From Pseudoduganella lutea (GTDB lineage: Bacteria > Pseudomonadota > Gammaproteobacteria > Burkholderiales > Burkholderiaceae_D), in the NCBI RefSeq assembly GCF_004209755.1, contig NZ_CP035913.1:6386001-6450000 (forward strand): a stretch of DNA of 64,000 nucleotides. Direction: 5' to 3'. The first letter of the stretch is position 1. Each line of letters starts with the position of its first letter. Positions 52,961 to 61,685 of this stretch are shown here, piece by piece. The position numbers and the translations under genes are program-made. Under the pieces are notes generated by a model. That model saw nothing but the letters and a program-made list of their open reading frames with translations. It did not search any database and had not been told where the DNA came from.

Positions 52961-53236
52961 TCAGCGCATGCGCGTAACGGCGGCATCGCGCAATGGCCGC
53001 CAGCCCAGCCTTGCCTCGACCAGCCGGCGGTAGCGGGTATCGATGTGCGGCGGCGTGCGGCGCAGGTAGAACTCCGCGGCCTGTCGCCTTTCGCCTTCGA
53101 GGCCCGCCAGGAACGCCACGACTTCCTCGGCGGAGGGCATGTGCCCGCCGCGGCCGGCGAACTTCGGTGGCACGGCCGTCCAGACGGCGGCATCGATGTG
53201 CCGTTCGCGCAGCCAGCCGCCGATCAGCGAAGTCAC
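52961..53236 (-). CDS. Hypothetical protein, C-terminal fragment of a split gene
   Basis: The 91-residue frame, from a GTG at 53236, has LRERHIDAAVWTAVPPKFAG and AEEVVAFLAGLEGERRQAAE. It overlaps the end of the next upstream frame by four bases, but reads as its missing second half: the upstream residues in this frame (HVPGHAAV) join naturally. See the neighbour at 53562. As a separate protein it would lack a Shine-Dalgarno sequence. Confidence 0.55.
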   Translation of the reverse strand: MTSLIGGWLRERHIDAAVWTAVPPKFAGRGGHMPSAEEVVAFLAGLEGERRQAAEFYLRRTPPHIDTRYRRLVEARLGWRPLRDAAVTRMR

Positions 53237-53562
53237 GGCCGCATGTCCCGGGACATGCGGGGTGCGCTATCACTATCAACGGCGGGAATGCTGCCGATGA
53301 ACTCGGGGTGGCCCGGCGCGATCTTTTCCCGGGCGGCCAGCATGGCGCGCGCCGCATCAAGGTCGGGGGCATTCAGGTAGGCCCAATAGGTGGGCACGAG
53401 CGGCTGGCCGGGGCACAGCACGAGCGCCAGTTCATCGCTGTCGTCGCTGTCGCGGCCGTATTCCAGCGGGAGCAGGGGGCCGCCGGGATGCCAGCCGGAT
53501 GCCAGTTTCAAGGGGCCGGGCTTCCACAGCAGCGAGCCCCAGGCAATGCAAACGATGTTCAT
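53233..53562 (-). CDS. Hypothetical protein, N-terminal part of a split gene
   Basis: The 109-residue frame begins MNIVCIAWGSLLWKPGPLKL and contains ELALVLCPGQPLVPTYWAYL, like a family of about 200-residue hypothetical proteins I recall as single chains that begin IAWGSLLW. From residue 100 it turns into MSRDMRP and stops. Adding one base to the four-G run at 53259-53262 fuses it with the downstream frame into 200 residues; the whole span of 602 bases is one short. Start supported by a TACAAT about 20 bases upstream. Function unknown. Confidence 0.6.
   Translation of the reverse strand: MNIVCIAWGSLLWKPGPLKLASGWHPGGPLLPLEYGRDSDDSDELALVLCPGQPLVPTYWAYLNAPDLDAARAMLAAREKIAPGHPEFIGSIPAVDSDSAPRMSRDMRP
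53239..53260. repeat. Perfect 22-bp palindrome
   Basis: CCGCATGTCCC is followed directly by its exact complement GGGACATGCGG, with no loop. It lies inside the split small gene, touching the place where the frame breaks. Confidence 0.85.
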
Positions 53563-53646
53563 CGCGGTTAAATGTCATGGACAAGATTGCATTGTAGGGG
53601 GCGCCGTGGAAACGCAGAGCACGGCTGGACGATGGGCAGAATGCCG

Positions 53647-53689
53647 GCTGAAAGTCAGCTGAAAGTGAGCTGAAAGTGAGCTGAAACGG
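53647..53689 (+). repeat. 11-bp tandem repeat, nearly four copies
   Basis: GCTGAAAGTCA, GCTGAAAGTGA and GCTGAAAGTGA are head to tail, then a partial GCTGAAACGG. The array lies in a non-coding gap upstream of the split gene and downstream of the XRE-cupin gene. Confidence 0.8.
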
Positions 53690-53719
53690 CCGGACACGGG
53701 CGCCGCGCGGATCTCGGGC

Positions 53720-54304
53720 TCAGCGGTGAATGACCACCAGCAGCGCCTTTGCTTCTGTCTTGCCGATATTGCGCAGCGCATGCTGCTGGTCCGCCGGATA
53801 GCGTGCGGTACCGCCCAGCTTGACCTTTTTCTTGTGCGCCCCCACCTCGATCTCGATGGCGCCGTGCAGCAGCGTCACGTGCTCGGTGGTGCCGGGATCG
53901 TGTGGCTGCGACACCAGTTCGCCGCCGGGCGCCAGCGTGAGTTCATACCATTCGTATTTGCCGGCCAGTTCCATGGGGCCCAGGATGCGCAGCACATAGC
54001 CCGCATGGTTGCCGGGGAGGGTGGGCGTTTCATGGGCGTCGACGACGCGGATCGTGTCGACGGGGCGCTGTTCGTCGGCCAGCAGTTCGCCGATCGCCAC
54101 GCCCAGTGCGTTCGCCAGGCGCCATGTGATGGCGATGGTGGGATTGGCCTTTTCGCGCTCGATCTGCGACAGCATCGATTTCGACACGCCGGCGATGCGC
54201 GACAGGTCTTCCAGCGTGAGGCCGCGGGCCAGGCGCAGGCGTTGCAGGGCGGCACCCACCTCGGGCGGGGCGCTGGCGGTGGGGACGACGGACGATTTCA
54301 TCAT
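53720..54304 (-). CDS. XRE family regulator with cupin domain
   Basis: The 194-residue protein has an N-terminal helix-turn-helix (about 15-70: LTLEDLSRIAGVSKSMLSQI, EREKANPTIAITWRLANALG) and a C-terminal cupin domain (about 105-192: GGELVSQPHDPGTTEHVTLL, HGAIEIEVG) that likely binds a small ligand. It resembles PuuR/SutR-type regulators of amino acid or amine use. It is divergent from kbl-tdh-sdaA, with an inverted repeat in between, so it probably controls threonine and glycine catabolism. Start candidates are ATG 54304 and 54301; neither has a clear Shine-Dalgarno sequence. Confidence 0.88.
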   Translation of the reverse strand: MMKSSVVPTASAPPEVGAALQRLRLARGLTLEDLSRIAGVSKSMLSQIEREKANPTIAITWRLANALGVAIGELLADEQRPVDTIRVVDAHETPTLPGNHAGYVLRILGPMELAGKYEWYELTLAPGGELVSQPHDPGTTEHVTLLHGAIEIEVGAHKKKVKLGGTARYPADQQHALRNIGKTEAKALLVVIHR

Positions 54305-54338
54305 TGGCGGTTGCAAAGTTCAATAAGCTTATGTAGGA

Positions 54339-54372
54339 TTCACTATATCGAACAAAAGTTCAAGATAGTGAA
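54339..54372. promoter_or_regulatory. Operator-like nested inverted repeat between the XRE gene and kbl
   Basis: TTCACTAT (54339-54346) and ATAGTGAA (54365-54372) are perfect arms, and inside lie TCGAAC-AAAA-GTTCAA (54348-54363), matched at 5 of 6 positions. The position suits autoregulation by the XRE-cupin protein and control of the divergent kbl operon. Confidence 0.5.
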
Positions 54373-54532
54373 AACCGGAGAAAATACAGGAATCATGGCG
54401 AAGTTCGATACCCTGTTCTCCGCGATGCACGGTACAACAGGGGCAACATGCCGGTCAAGCAACCGGTTGACCCCATCATCGGCTCGACCGGACACGGTGC
54501 GACCGGTCACAGGACCCACAAAGAGGACAAGC

Positions 54533-55738
54533 ATGAGCGAACAAGCGGATTTCTACGCCGGCCTGCGGCACAACCTGGAACAGCTGCGCGAACAGGGCCT
54601 GTACAAGCCCGAACGCGTGCTGGCTTCCCGCCAGGGTGCGGAAGTGACGGGTGACGACGGGCGGACGCTGATCAATATGTGCGCCAACAATTATCTGGGG
54701 CTGTCCGGCCAGGAATGGGTGGCACAGGCTTCGATCGACGCCACCGAACAATACGGCTACGGCCTGTCGTCCGTGCGCTTCATCTGCGGCACGCAAACGG
54801 TGCACAAGGAGCTGGAACGGGCGATTTCCGCATTTCTCGGCACCGAGGACACGATCCTTTACGCCGCGGCGTTCGACGCCAACGGCGGCGTGTTCGAACC
54901 GCTGTTCGACGAGAACGACGCGATCATCTCCGATGCGCTGAACCATGCGTCGATCATCGACGGCATCCGCCTGTGCAAGGCGGCACGGTTCCGCTATGCC
55001 CACAACGACATGGCCGACCTGGAAGCCCAGCTGCAGGCCGCAAGCGGGAAACGCCACAAGATCATCGTGACCGACGGCGTGTTCTCGATGGACGGCACGA
55101 TCGCCCAGCTGGACCGTATCGTCGCGCTGGCCGAACAGTACGGCGCGCTGGTGATGATCGACGAATGCCACGCTTCGGGCTTCATGGGCAAGACCGGCCG
55201 CGGCACGCACGAGCACCACGGGGTGCTGGGCAAGATCGACATCATCACGGGCACGCTGGGCAAGGCGCTGGGCGGCGCGATGGGCGGGTTTACGTCCGGG
55301 CGCAAGGAAGTCATCGACACGCTGCGCCAGAAATCGCGCCCGTACCTGTTCTCGAACACGCTGGCCCCGTCGATCGCCGGCGCTTCGCTGGCCGTGCTGG
55401 AGAAGATTTCCGCATCGACCGAGCTGCGTGACCGGCTGCACGAGAACACGGCCTACTTCCGCCGCGAGATCGAACGCATCGGTTTCACGATCAAGCCGGG
55501 CACGCACCCGGTGGTGCCGGTGATGCTGTTTGAGGCGCCGGTGGCGCAGAAATTCGCGGCGCGCATGTATGAACTGGGCGTGCTGCTGTCCGGCTTCTTC
55601 TACCCAGTGGTGCCGATGGGGCAGGCGCGCGTGCGCGTGCAGCTGTCCGCGGCGCATACCCGGGAACAGCTGGACAAGGTACTGGCCGCGTTCGCGCAGG
55701 CCGGCAAGGAACTCGGCATCTTGAAGGAAAAAGAATGA
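54533..55738 (+). CDS. kbl: Glycine C-acetyltransferase (2-amino-3-ketobutyrate CoA ligase)
   Basis: The 401-residue PLP enzyme splits 2-amino-3-oxobutanoate with CoA into glycine and acetyl-CoA. Typical blocks are NMCANNYLGLSGQEWVAQ, YGYGLSSVRFICGTQTVH, MIDECHASGFMG and the PLP Lys in TGTLGKALGGAMGG. Fold relatives include CqsA-like signal synthases, but full identity to Kbl blocks and the adjacent dehydrogenase settle it. AAGAGGA before the ATG supports the start. The stop overlaps the next start (ATGA). Confidence 0.95.
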   Translation: MSEQADFYAGLRHNLEQLREQGLYKPERVLASRQGAEVTGDDGRTLINMCANNYLGLSGQEWVAQASIDATEQYGYGLSSVRFICGTQTVHKELERAISAFLGTEDTILYAAAFDANGGVFEPLFDENDAIISDALNHASIIDGIRLCKAARFRYAHNDMADLEAQLQAASGKRHKIIVTDGVFSMDGTIAQLDRIVALAEQYGALVMIDECHASGFMGKTGRGTHEHHGVLGKIDIITGTLGKALGGAMGGFTSGRKEVIDTLRQKSRPYLFSNTLAPSIAGASLAVLEKISASTELRDRLHENTAYFRREIERIGFTIKPGTHPVVPVMLFEAPVAQKFAARMYELGVLLSGFFYPVVPMGQARVRVQLSAAHTREQLDKVLAAFAQAGKELGILKEKE

Positions 55739-56700
55739 TGGAACGGATACTCGTCATCGGCGCCAATGGGCAGATCGGCAGCGAACTGGTGGAGGCCCTG
55801 TCGATCAGGCACGGCGCGGACAATGTGTTTGCCACCGATATCTCGCCAAAGAACCTGTACGGCGCGGCGCAATACCAGGTACTGAACGTGCTGGACGAGG
55901 AGGCGCTGGCGCAACTGGTGTCGTCGCAGGACATCACGCAGGTGTACCAGCTGGCCGCCATGCTGTCCGCCACGGGCGAACAGGCGCCTCTGAAAGCGTG
56001 GAAGCTCAACATGGATGGCTTGCTGAACATCCTCGAGATTGCCCGCGAGCGCAAGGAACTGGGCAAGCCGCTGAAGGTGTTCTGGCCGTCGTCGATCGCC
56101 GCGTTCGGTCCGAACACGCCGCAGGACGCCACGCCACAGATGACGGTGATGGATCCCACGTCGATCTATGGCATCAGCAAGCTGGCCGGTGAACGGCTGT
56201 GCGAGTACTACCACCTGAAATATGGCGTGGACGTGCGCAGCATCCGCTACCCCGGCATCATCAGCTACAAGTCGCCGCCGGGCGGCGGAACGACGGACTA
56301 CGCGATCGCGATCTTCCACGCGGCACTGCGCGGCGAGCGCTACGAGTGCTTCCTCGGCCCGCAGACGACGCTGCCGATGATCTACATGGCCGATGCGATC
56401 CGCGCCACCATCGAATTGATGGAGGCGCCGGCGGAGAAGGTGAAGATCCGTTCGTCGTACAACGTGGCCGGCGTGTCGTTTTCGCCGCAGGAACTGGCGG
56501 CGGCGATCAAGGCGCACGTGCCGCGCTTTGCCGTGTCGTACAAGCCGGACAGCCGCCAGCAGATCGCCGACACGTGGCCGCAAAGCCTCGACGATGCCGA
56601 GGCCCGCGCCGACTGGGGCTGGCAGGCGCGGATCAGCGTTGACGAGATCGTGCGCGAGATGCTGGCAAACGTCGACGTGAAAGTCAGCCAGGCCGCCTGA
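55735..56700 (+). CDS. L-threonine 3-dehydrogenase, NAD-dependent epimerase-like type
   Basis: The 321-residue short-chain-dehydrogenase-like enzyme has RILVIGANGQIGSELVEAL for NAD, the catalytic Tyr and Lys in SIYGISKLAGE, and SIRYPGIISYKSPPGGGTTD, a block specific to threonine dehydrogenases of this type (not the zinc-dependent Tdh of E. coli). It makes 2-amino-3-oxobutanoate, the substrate of Kbl, from threonine. Two consecutive ATG codons (55735, 55738) overlap the kbl stop; AAGGA precedes them. Confidence 0.93.
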   Translation: MMERILVIGANGQIGSELVEALSIRHGADNVFATDISPKNLYGAAQYQVLNVLDEEALAQLVSSQDITQVYQLAAMLSATGEQAPLKAWKLNMDGLLNILEIARERKELGKPLKVFWPSSIAAFGPNTPQDATPQMTVMDPTSIYGISKLAGERLCEYYHLKYGVDVRSIRYPGIISYKSPPGGGTTDYAIAIFHAALRGERYECFLGPQTTLPMIYMADAIRATIELMEAPAEKVKIRSSYNVAGVSFSPQELAAAIKAHVPRFAVSYKPDSRQQIADTWPQSLDDAEARADWGWQARISVDEIVREMLANVDVKVSQAA

Positions 56701-56742
56701 GTTCTTTCTCCCATCTTCATTACAACGATAAAGAGACACAAG

Positions 56743-58116
56743 ATGGACATGAGCGTATTCGATCTGTTCAAGATCGGCATCGGGCCTTCGAGCTCGCACA
56801 CGGTGGGGCCGATGGTCGCGGCGCGCCGCTTCCTGCTGGAGCATGGGCCGCTCGACGAGGTGACGGGCGTAACGGCCGAGCTGTATGGCTCGCTGGCGCT
56901 GACCGGCGTGGGCCACGCTACCGACAAGGCGGTACTGCTGGGCCTGATGGGCGAAACGCCGCAGGACGTGGATCCGGACCGGGTCGATCCGATGCTGGCC
57001 GAGGCCGGGCTGCGGGGTGAGCTGAACCTGCTGGGCGTGAAGCCGGTGCCGTTCGTTCGCGCGCGGCACCTGGTGTTCCACAAGACGGAAAATCTGCCCG
57101 AACACCCGAACGGCATGCGTTTCATCCTGCATCGCCCGGGCGGCGATACGAGCCAGGTGTATTACTCGGTCGGCGGTGGCTTCATCCGTGCCGAAGGCGA
57201 GGGCGCGGCCAGTGCCCGGCCCGCCGCGCCGGTGCCGTACCCGTTCGATACGATGGCCGACCTGCTGGCGCATGGCGAGCGCACCGGCGCGACGATCCCG
57301 CAGATGCTGCGCACGAACGAACTGGCGCGCATGGCGCCGGAGCAGCTCGATGCGGGGCTTGACCGGATCTGGCAGGTGATGCGCTCGTGTATCGCGCGTG
57401 GCCTGGAAACCTCGGGCCAGCTGCCGGGCGGGCTGAATGTGAAGCGCCGTGCGGCCCGGCTGTGGCAGCAGGCGCAGGGCGCGGACCGTGCCAACGAGTT
57501 GCCGCACGATGCGCTCAACGGCGTGTCGCTGTATGCGATGGCTGTCAACGAGGAGAACGCCGCGGGTGGCCGCGTGGTGACGGCGCCGACCAATGGCGCG
57601 GCCGGCATCATTCCCGCCGTGCTGAAATACTATGCCGAGGACTGCAAGCCGCTCGACCCGGTGCGCGGCGTGCGCGAATTCCTGCTGACCGCGGCGGCCA
57701 TCGGCATGCTGTGCAAGCGCAATGCCTCCATCTCCGGCGCGGAAATCGGCTGCCAGGGCGAAGTGGGCGTGGCCTGCGCGATGGCGGCCGCCGGCCTCGT
57801 GGCCGCGCTGGGCGGTTCCAACGCGCAGATCGAGAACGCCGCGGAAATCGGCATCGAGCACCACCTGGGCATGACGTGCGACCCCATCGGCGGGCTTGTG
57901 CAGATTCCCTGCATCGAGCGCAATGGCATGGGGGCCGTGAAGGCGATCACGGCCGCTTCGCTGGCGTTGAAGGGCGACGGCACGCATTTCGTGAGCCTCG
58001 ACGAAGTGATCGAAACGATGCGCCAGACGGGCGCCGACATGCAGGCGAAGTACAAGGAAACGTCGCTGGGCGGTCTGGCGGTGCATGTGGTAACGGTGAA
58101 CCACGCGGCTTGCTGA
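56743..58116 (+). CDS. sdaA: L-serine ammonia-lyase (iron-sulfur type, single chain)
   Basis: The 457-residue enzyme converts serine to pyruvate and ammonia. It shows DLFKIGIGPSSSHTVGPM at the start, the SGRVVTAPTNGAAG-like block (GGRVVTAPTNGAAGIIPAVL), and the cluster Cys in AIGMLCKRNASISGAEIGCQ and GMTCDPIGGLVQIPCIERN. In this operon it finishes a path from threonine through glycine and serine to pyruvate. AAAGAGA upstream supports the ATG. The 42-base gap after tdh has no terminator. Confidence 0.95.
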   Translation: MDMSVFDLFKIGIGPSSSHTVGPMVAARRFLLEHGPLDEVTGVTAELYGSLALTGVGHATDKAVLLGLMGETPQDVDPDRVDPMLAEAGLRGELNLLGVKPVPFVRARHLVFHKTENLPEHPNGMRFILHRPGGDTSQVYYSVGGGFIRAEGEGAASARPAAPVPYPFDTMADLLAHGERTGATIPQMLRTNELARMAPEQLDAGLDRIWQVMRSCIARGLETSGQLPGGLNVKRRAARLWQQAQGADRANELPHDALNGVSLYAMAVNEENAAGGRVVTAPTNGAAGIIPAVLKYYAEDCKPLDPVRGVREFLLTAAAIGMLCKRNASISGAEIGCQGEVGVACAMAAAGLVAALGGSNAQIENAAEIGIEHHLGMTCDPIGGLVQIPCIERNGMGAVKAITAASLALKGDGTHFVSLDEVIETMRQTGADMQAKYKETSLGGLAVHVVTVNHAAC

Positions 58117-58229
58117 CGCGTTTCCGCCCGCAGCGGCGCGACCGCGGTACCGGCATGGCGCCGGGTTTCCGCGGCCTCCCGCCTGGCTGCTGCTATCCTG
58201 CGTGCTGGCCAACTATCGCTGCCTGCACG

Positions 58230-60044
58230 ATGCCCGCTTCGATCCGCTCTTCGCTCCGCCTGGCCAGCACGCTGGTCGCGCTGGCGCTGCCCCTCCCGCA
58301 TGGCGCAGCCGCTGCCGGCTCCACTACGCCCGCGCTGCAGCCGCGCATCGCCGCGCTGCTGCATGAACAGGGCTTGCCGGGCGCCGTGTGGACAACGCTC
58401 GATGCGCAAGGGGGCGCCGGCGTGCGCGATGCGCGCAGCGGTGCCGCGATGCGGGGCGACGAGCGGGTGCTTCCCGGGTCCATTGCCAAGACCGTGCTGG
58501 CAACGGGAATCCTGCGGCTGGTGACCGAACGGCGCCTGGCACTGGATACGCCCGTTGCCGGCCTGCTGCCGGGCCTGGAATTCGACAACCGCTGGGCGGC
58601 CAGCGATCCCGTGCGCATCCGCCATCTGCTCGACCACACGTCGGGCCTCGACGATGCCCGCTTCTGGCAAGTGTTCACCATGCAAGCCCGCGCCGACGCG
58701 CCGCTCGCTGCGGCGTTCCCGCCGGGCAGGGGGCTGCTGCGCAGCCGCCACCGGCCGGGCACGCGCGTATCGTATTCCAACATGGGCTACACGCTGCTGG
58801 GCATGGTCATCGAAACCGTCACGGGCCAGCGCTACGAGCATTACCTGGACACGCAGCTGCTCGCGCCGCTGGGCATGCGGGACAGTACGTTCGGCTTTGT
58901 CACGCAGCACGGCGACCGGCGGCTGGCAATGGGGCACTTCGAAGGCGGGGCGACCCAACCCGTCACGCCATCGTATGTACGGCCCGCCGGCCAGTTCACG
59001 ACGACGGCCGCGGACATGGGCCGCTTCGCCCGTTTTCTCATGAGCGATGGCCGCGTTTCTGGCAAGCCGTTCGTCGACCCGGTGCTGCTTGGGCAGATGG
59101 GCGAGCCGGCCGGCACCGAGGCGGCTCGCGCGGGGCTCGGTGTGGGATATGCGCTGGGACTGCGCAAGGTGGATCGCCACGGCGTGGTGGCGAAATGCCA
59201 CAGCGGCAATACGATCGGCTTCCGGGCGATGCTGTGCCTGTTCCCGTCAACGCGGCAAGGCTTCTTCCTCGCCATCAATGGCGACAGTGAAACGGCCGAT
59301 TACCATCGCTTCGACGCCTTGCTCATCGGGGCGCTGGGGCTCCACACCCCGGTGCCGGCCCGCCCCGCGGCACCTGCGTTCGATACGGGCGCCTGGCACG
59401 GGTGGTATGTTCCCGCACCGAACCGTTTCGACAGCATGCGCTTCCTCGATCATGCGTTCGGCTTCCTCCACGTTACCGGAGACGGGACATCGTTGCGGAT
59501 CGCAGCGCTGCAATCGGCGGACATCGTGTTGCGCCATGCCGGAGAAGGGCTGTTCCAGGCACCCGGCAAGCTGCTGCCGTCGCACGCGCTGCTGACGCTG
59601 GCGGACGGCACGCGCGTCATGACGAACGGCACGCAGAGCCACGAGCAGGTTTCCATGGCGGGCCTGTTGGCACTCTGGGCAAGCATCGCGGCCGGGATGG
59701 CGGGCCTGGCCGCCATCCTCGTGATGGCGGCGATGCGGCTGGCCCGGCGAAAGCTGTCGGCGCGCGATCCGCTGTGCGTGCCGTTCGCGGGTGTATTGGC
59801 CCTGTTGCTGCCGCTGCCATTGTTTTACCGGCAATCGTTCCTGCAATTGGGCGACGTGACGGCGGCCAGCGTGGTGCTGGCCGCCACGACGGCCGCGCTG
59901 CCACTGGCCATGCTGGTCGGGCTGGCGGCGGCCGTACGCAGACCATCCCGGCCCGTCGCCGACATGGCGGTCCTGGCGGCCGTGCTTCAGCTGGCACTGG
60001 TGCTCGCGGCCTGGGGCCTTCTGCCGCTGCGGCTGTGGATGTGA
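58230..60044 (+). CDS. Serine hydrolase (class C beta-lactamase-like) with C-terminal membrane domain
   Basis: The 604-residue protein has a signal peptide (LRLASTLVALALPLPHGAAAA), a beta-lactamase-like domain (about 35-370) with the SxxK nucleophile in PGSIAKTVLATG, YSNMGYT, and CHSGNTIGFRAML in the KTG position, and then a 60-residue domain and four membrane helices (about 470-600). It is placed at the outer face of the inner membrane. Members hydrolyse peptides or esters; resistance to beta-lactams is not implied. The start at 58230 fits the signal peptide but lacks a good Shine-Dalgarno sequence. Confidence 0.83.
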   Translation: MPASIRSSLRLASTLVALALPLPHGAAAAGSTTPALQPRIAALLHEQGLPGAVWTTLDAQGGAGVRDARSGAAMRGDERVLPGSIAKTVLATGILRLVTERRLALDTPVAGLLPGLEFDNRWAASDPVRIRHLLDHTSGLDDARFWQVFTMQARADAPLAAAFPPGRGLLRSRHRPGTRVSYSNMGYTLLGMVIETVTGQRYEHYLDTQLLAPLGMRDSTFGFVTQHGDRRLAMGHFEGGATQPVTPSYVRPAGQFTTTAADMGRFARFLMSDGRVSGKPFVDPVLLGQMGEPAGTEAARAGLGVGYALGLRKVDRHGVVAKCHSGNTIGFRAMLCLFPSTRQGFFLAINGDSETADYHRFDALLIGALGLHTPVPARPAAPAFDTGAWHGWYVPAPNRFDSMRFLDHAFGFLHVTGDGTSLRIAALQSADIVLRHAGEGLFQAPGKLLPSHALLTLADGTRVMTNGTQSHEQVSMAGLLALWASIAAGMAGLAAILVMAAMRLARRKLSARDPLCVPFAGVLALLLPLPLFYRQSFLQLGDVTAASVVLAATTAALPLAMLVGLAAAVRRPSRPVADMAVLAAVLQLALVLAAWGLLPLRLWM

Positions 60045-60085
60045 AGCGGGCCTGATACAACATAAAATTCGAAAAGCTGGCAAAT

Positions 60086-60115
60086 TTCGCAAAGAAACTG
60101 CGGCCGCACTATAAT
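60086..60115 (+). promoter_or_regulatory. Promoter of thrC-moeA-moaD
   Basis: A perfect -10 TATAAT (60110-60115) has TTCGCA (60086-60091, 4 of 6) 18 bases upstream, inside a short AT-rich stretch. The thrC ATG is 41 bases downstream. Confidence 0.65.
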
Positions 60116-60155
60116 AGGGATCCCTCTTCTGTGCTCAAACCGGATTACCAGAACC

Positions 60156-61685
60156 ATGCAATATGTGTCCACCCGCGCCGATGCGTCGGCCGCTGCAGCA
60201 TCTTCCCAGCAAACTTCCGCACAAGTATCGGCAAACTTCAGCGACATCCTCCTCGGCGGCCTGGCCCCCGATGGCGGCCTGTACCTGCCTGTTGACTACC
60301 CGCAGGTGACGGGTGCGGAACTCGATGCGTGGCGCAAGCTACCGTATGCCGATCTCGCGTTCGAGATCCTGCGCAAGTTCGCCACCGACATTCCGGAAGC
60401 GGACCTGAAGGCGCTGACGCACAAGACCTACACGGCGGACGTGTACCGCAATGCCCGCGAAGGCGAGAGCGCGGCCGACATCACGCCGCTGCGCGTGCTG
60501 GAAGAAGAGGGCGGCAAGAAGCTGGTGCTGCAGGCCCTGTCGAACGGCCCCACGCTGGCGTTCAAGGACATGGCGATGCAACTGCTCGGCAACCTGTTCG
60601 AATATGCGCTGGCCAAGCAGGATGCCCAGCTGAACATCTTCGGCGCCACGTCGGGCGATACGGGCAGCGCGGCGGAATATGCGATGCGCGGCAAGCGCGG
60701 CATCCGCGTATTCATGCTGTCGCCGCACAAGAAGATGAGCGCGTTCCAGACGGCGCAGATGTTCAGCCTGCAGGACCCGAACATCCTGAACATCGCTGTC
60801 GAAGGCGTGTTCGACGATTGCCAGGACATCGTGAAGGCCGTGTCGAACGACCTGGAGTTCAAGGCGCGTCACAAGATCGGTACCGTCAACTCGATCAACT
60901 GGGCACGCGTGGTCGCGCAGGTGGTGTACTACTTCCGCGGCTACCTGGCGGCCACCACGTCGAACGACCAGAAGGTGTCGTTCACGGTACCGTCCGGGAA
61001 CTTCGGCAATATCTGCGCGGGGCACATCGCCCGCATGATGGGCCTGCCGATCGACAAGCTGGTGGTGGCCACCAACGAGAACGACGTGCTGGACGAGTTC
61101 TTCCGCACCGGCATCTACCGCGTGCGCAAGTCGGCCGAGACCTACCACACGAGCAGCCCGTCGATGGACATCAGCAAGGCGTCGAACTTCGAGCGCTTCA
61201 TCTATGACCTGGTCGGTCGCGATCCAGCGCGCGTGAAGGCGCTGTTCACGAAAGTGGAAAGCGACGGCGGCTTCGACCTGTCCGGCGCCGAGGGCAGCGA
61301 CGGCGACGAATTCGCGAAGGTGGCGCAGTATGGCTTCAAGTCCGGCAAGTCGACGCACGCCGACCGCGTGCAGACGATCCGCGACGTGGCCGACGACTAC
61401 GGCATCGTCATCGACACGCACACGGCCGATGGCATCAAGGTCGCGAAGGAATACATCGAGGAAGGCGTGCCGATGATCGTGCTGGAAACGGCGCTGGCGG
61501 CGAAGTTCAACGAAACGATCCTGGAAGCGCTGGGCGAGGATGCCGAGCGCCCGGCAGGGTTCGAGGATATCGAATCGCTGCCGCAGAAATACACGGTGAT
61601 GCCACCGGACGTCGACAAGATGAAGGCGTACATCTCGGCCAACGTGAACGCGGCCAATGTCAACGCGGCCGACAAGGGCCAGTAA
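60156..61685 (+). CDS. thrC: Threonine synthase
   Basis: The 509-residue PLP enzyme makes threonine from O-phosphohomoserine. It has the PLP Lys in SNGPTLAFKDMAMQLLGN, the phosphate-binding FGATSGDTGSAAEYAM, FTVPSGNFGNICAGHIARMM and the C-terminal LETALAAKFNET. About 25 extra residues rich in Ser and Ala precede the usual start, YVSTRA being the conserved beginning. The stop abuts the moeA start. Thus the window contains both threonine synthesis and, 4 kb away, threonine breakdown. Confidence 0.95.
   Translation: MQYVSTRADASAAAASSQQTSAQVSANFSDILLGGLAPDGGLYLPVDYPQVTGAELDAWRKLPYADLAFEILRKFATDIPEADLKALTHKTYTADVYRNAREGESAADITPLRVLEEEGGKKLVLQALSNGPTLAFKDMAMQLLGNLFEYALAKQDAQLNIFGATSGDTGSAAEYAMRGKRGIRVFMLSPHKKMSAFQTAQMFSLQDPNILNIAVEGVFDDCQDIVKAVSNDLEFKARHKIGTVNSINWARVVAQVVYYFRGYLAATTSNDQKVSFTVPSGNFGNICAGHIARMMGLPIDKLVVATNENDVLDEFFRTGIYRVRKSAETYHTSSPSMDISKASNFERFIYDLVGRDPARVKALFTKVESDGGFDLSGAEGSDGDEFAKVAQYGFKSGKSTHADRVQTIRDVADDYGIVIDTHTADGIKVAKEYIEEGVPMIVLETALAAKFNETILEALGEDAERPAGFEDIESLPQKYTVMPPDVDKMKAYISANVNAANVNAADKGQ

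Noticed and set aside
54533..55738. A CqsA/JqsA-like quorum signal synthase
   Set aside because: The fold is shared, but the sequence blocks and the adjacent threonine dehydrogenase fit Kbl. The quorum candidate is at 40370-45271 instead.
55600..58212. A long minus-strand frame opposite kbl-tdh-sdaA
   Set aside because: Shadow of three enzymes with clear catalytic blocks.
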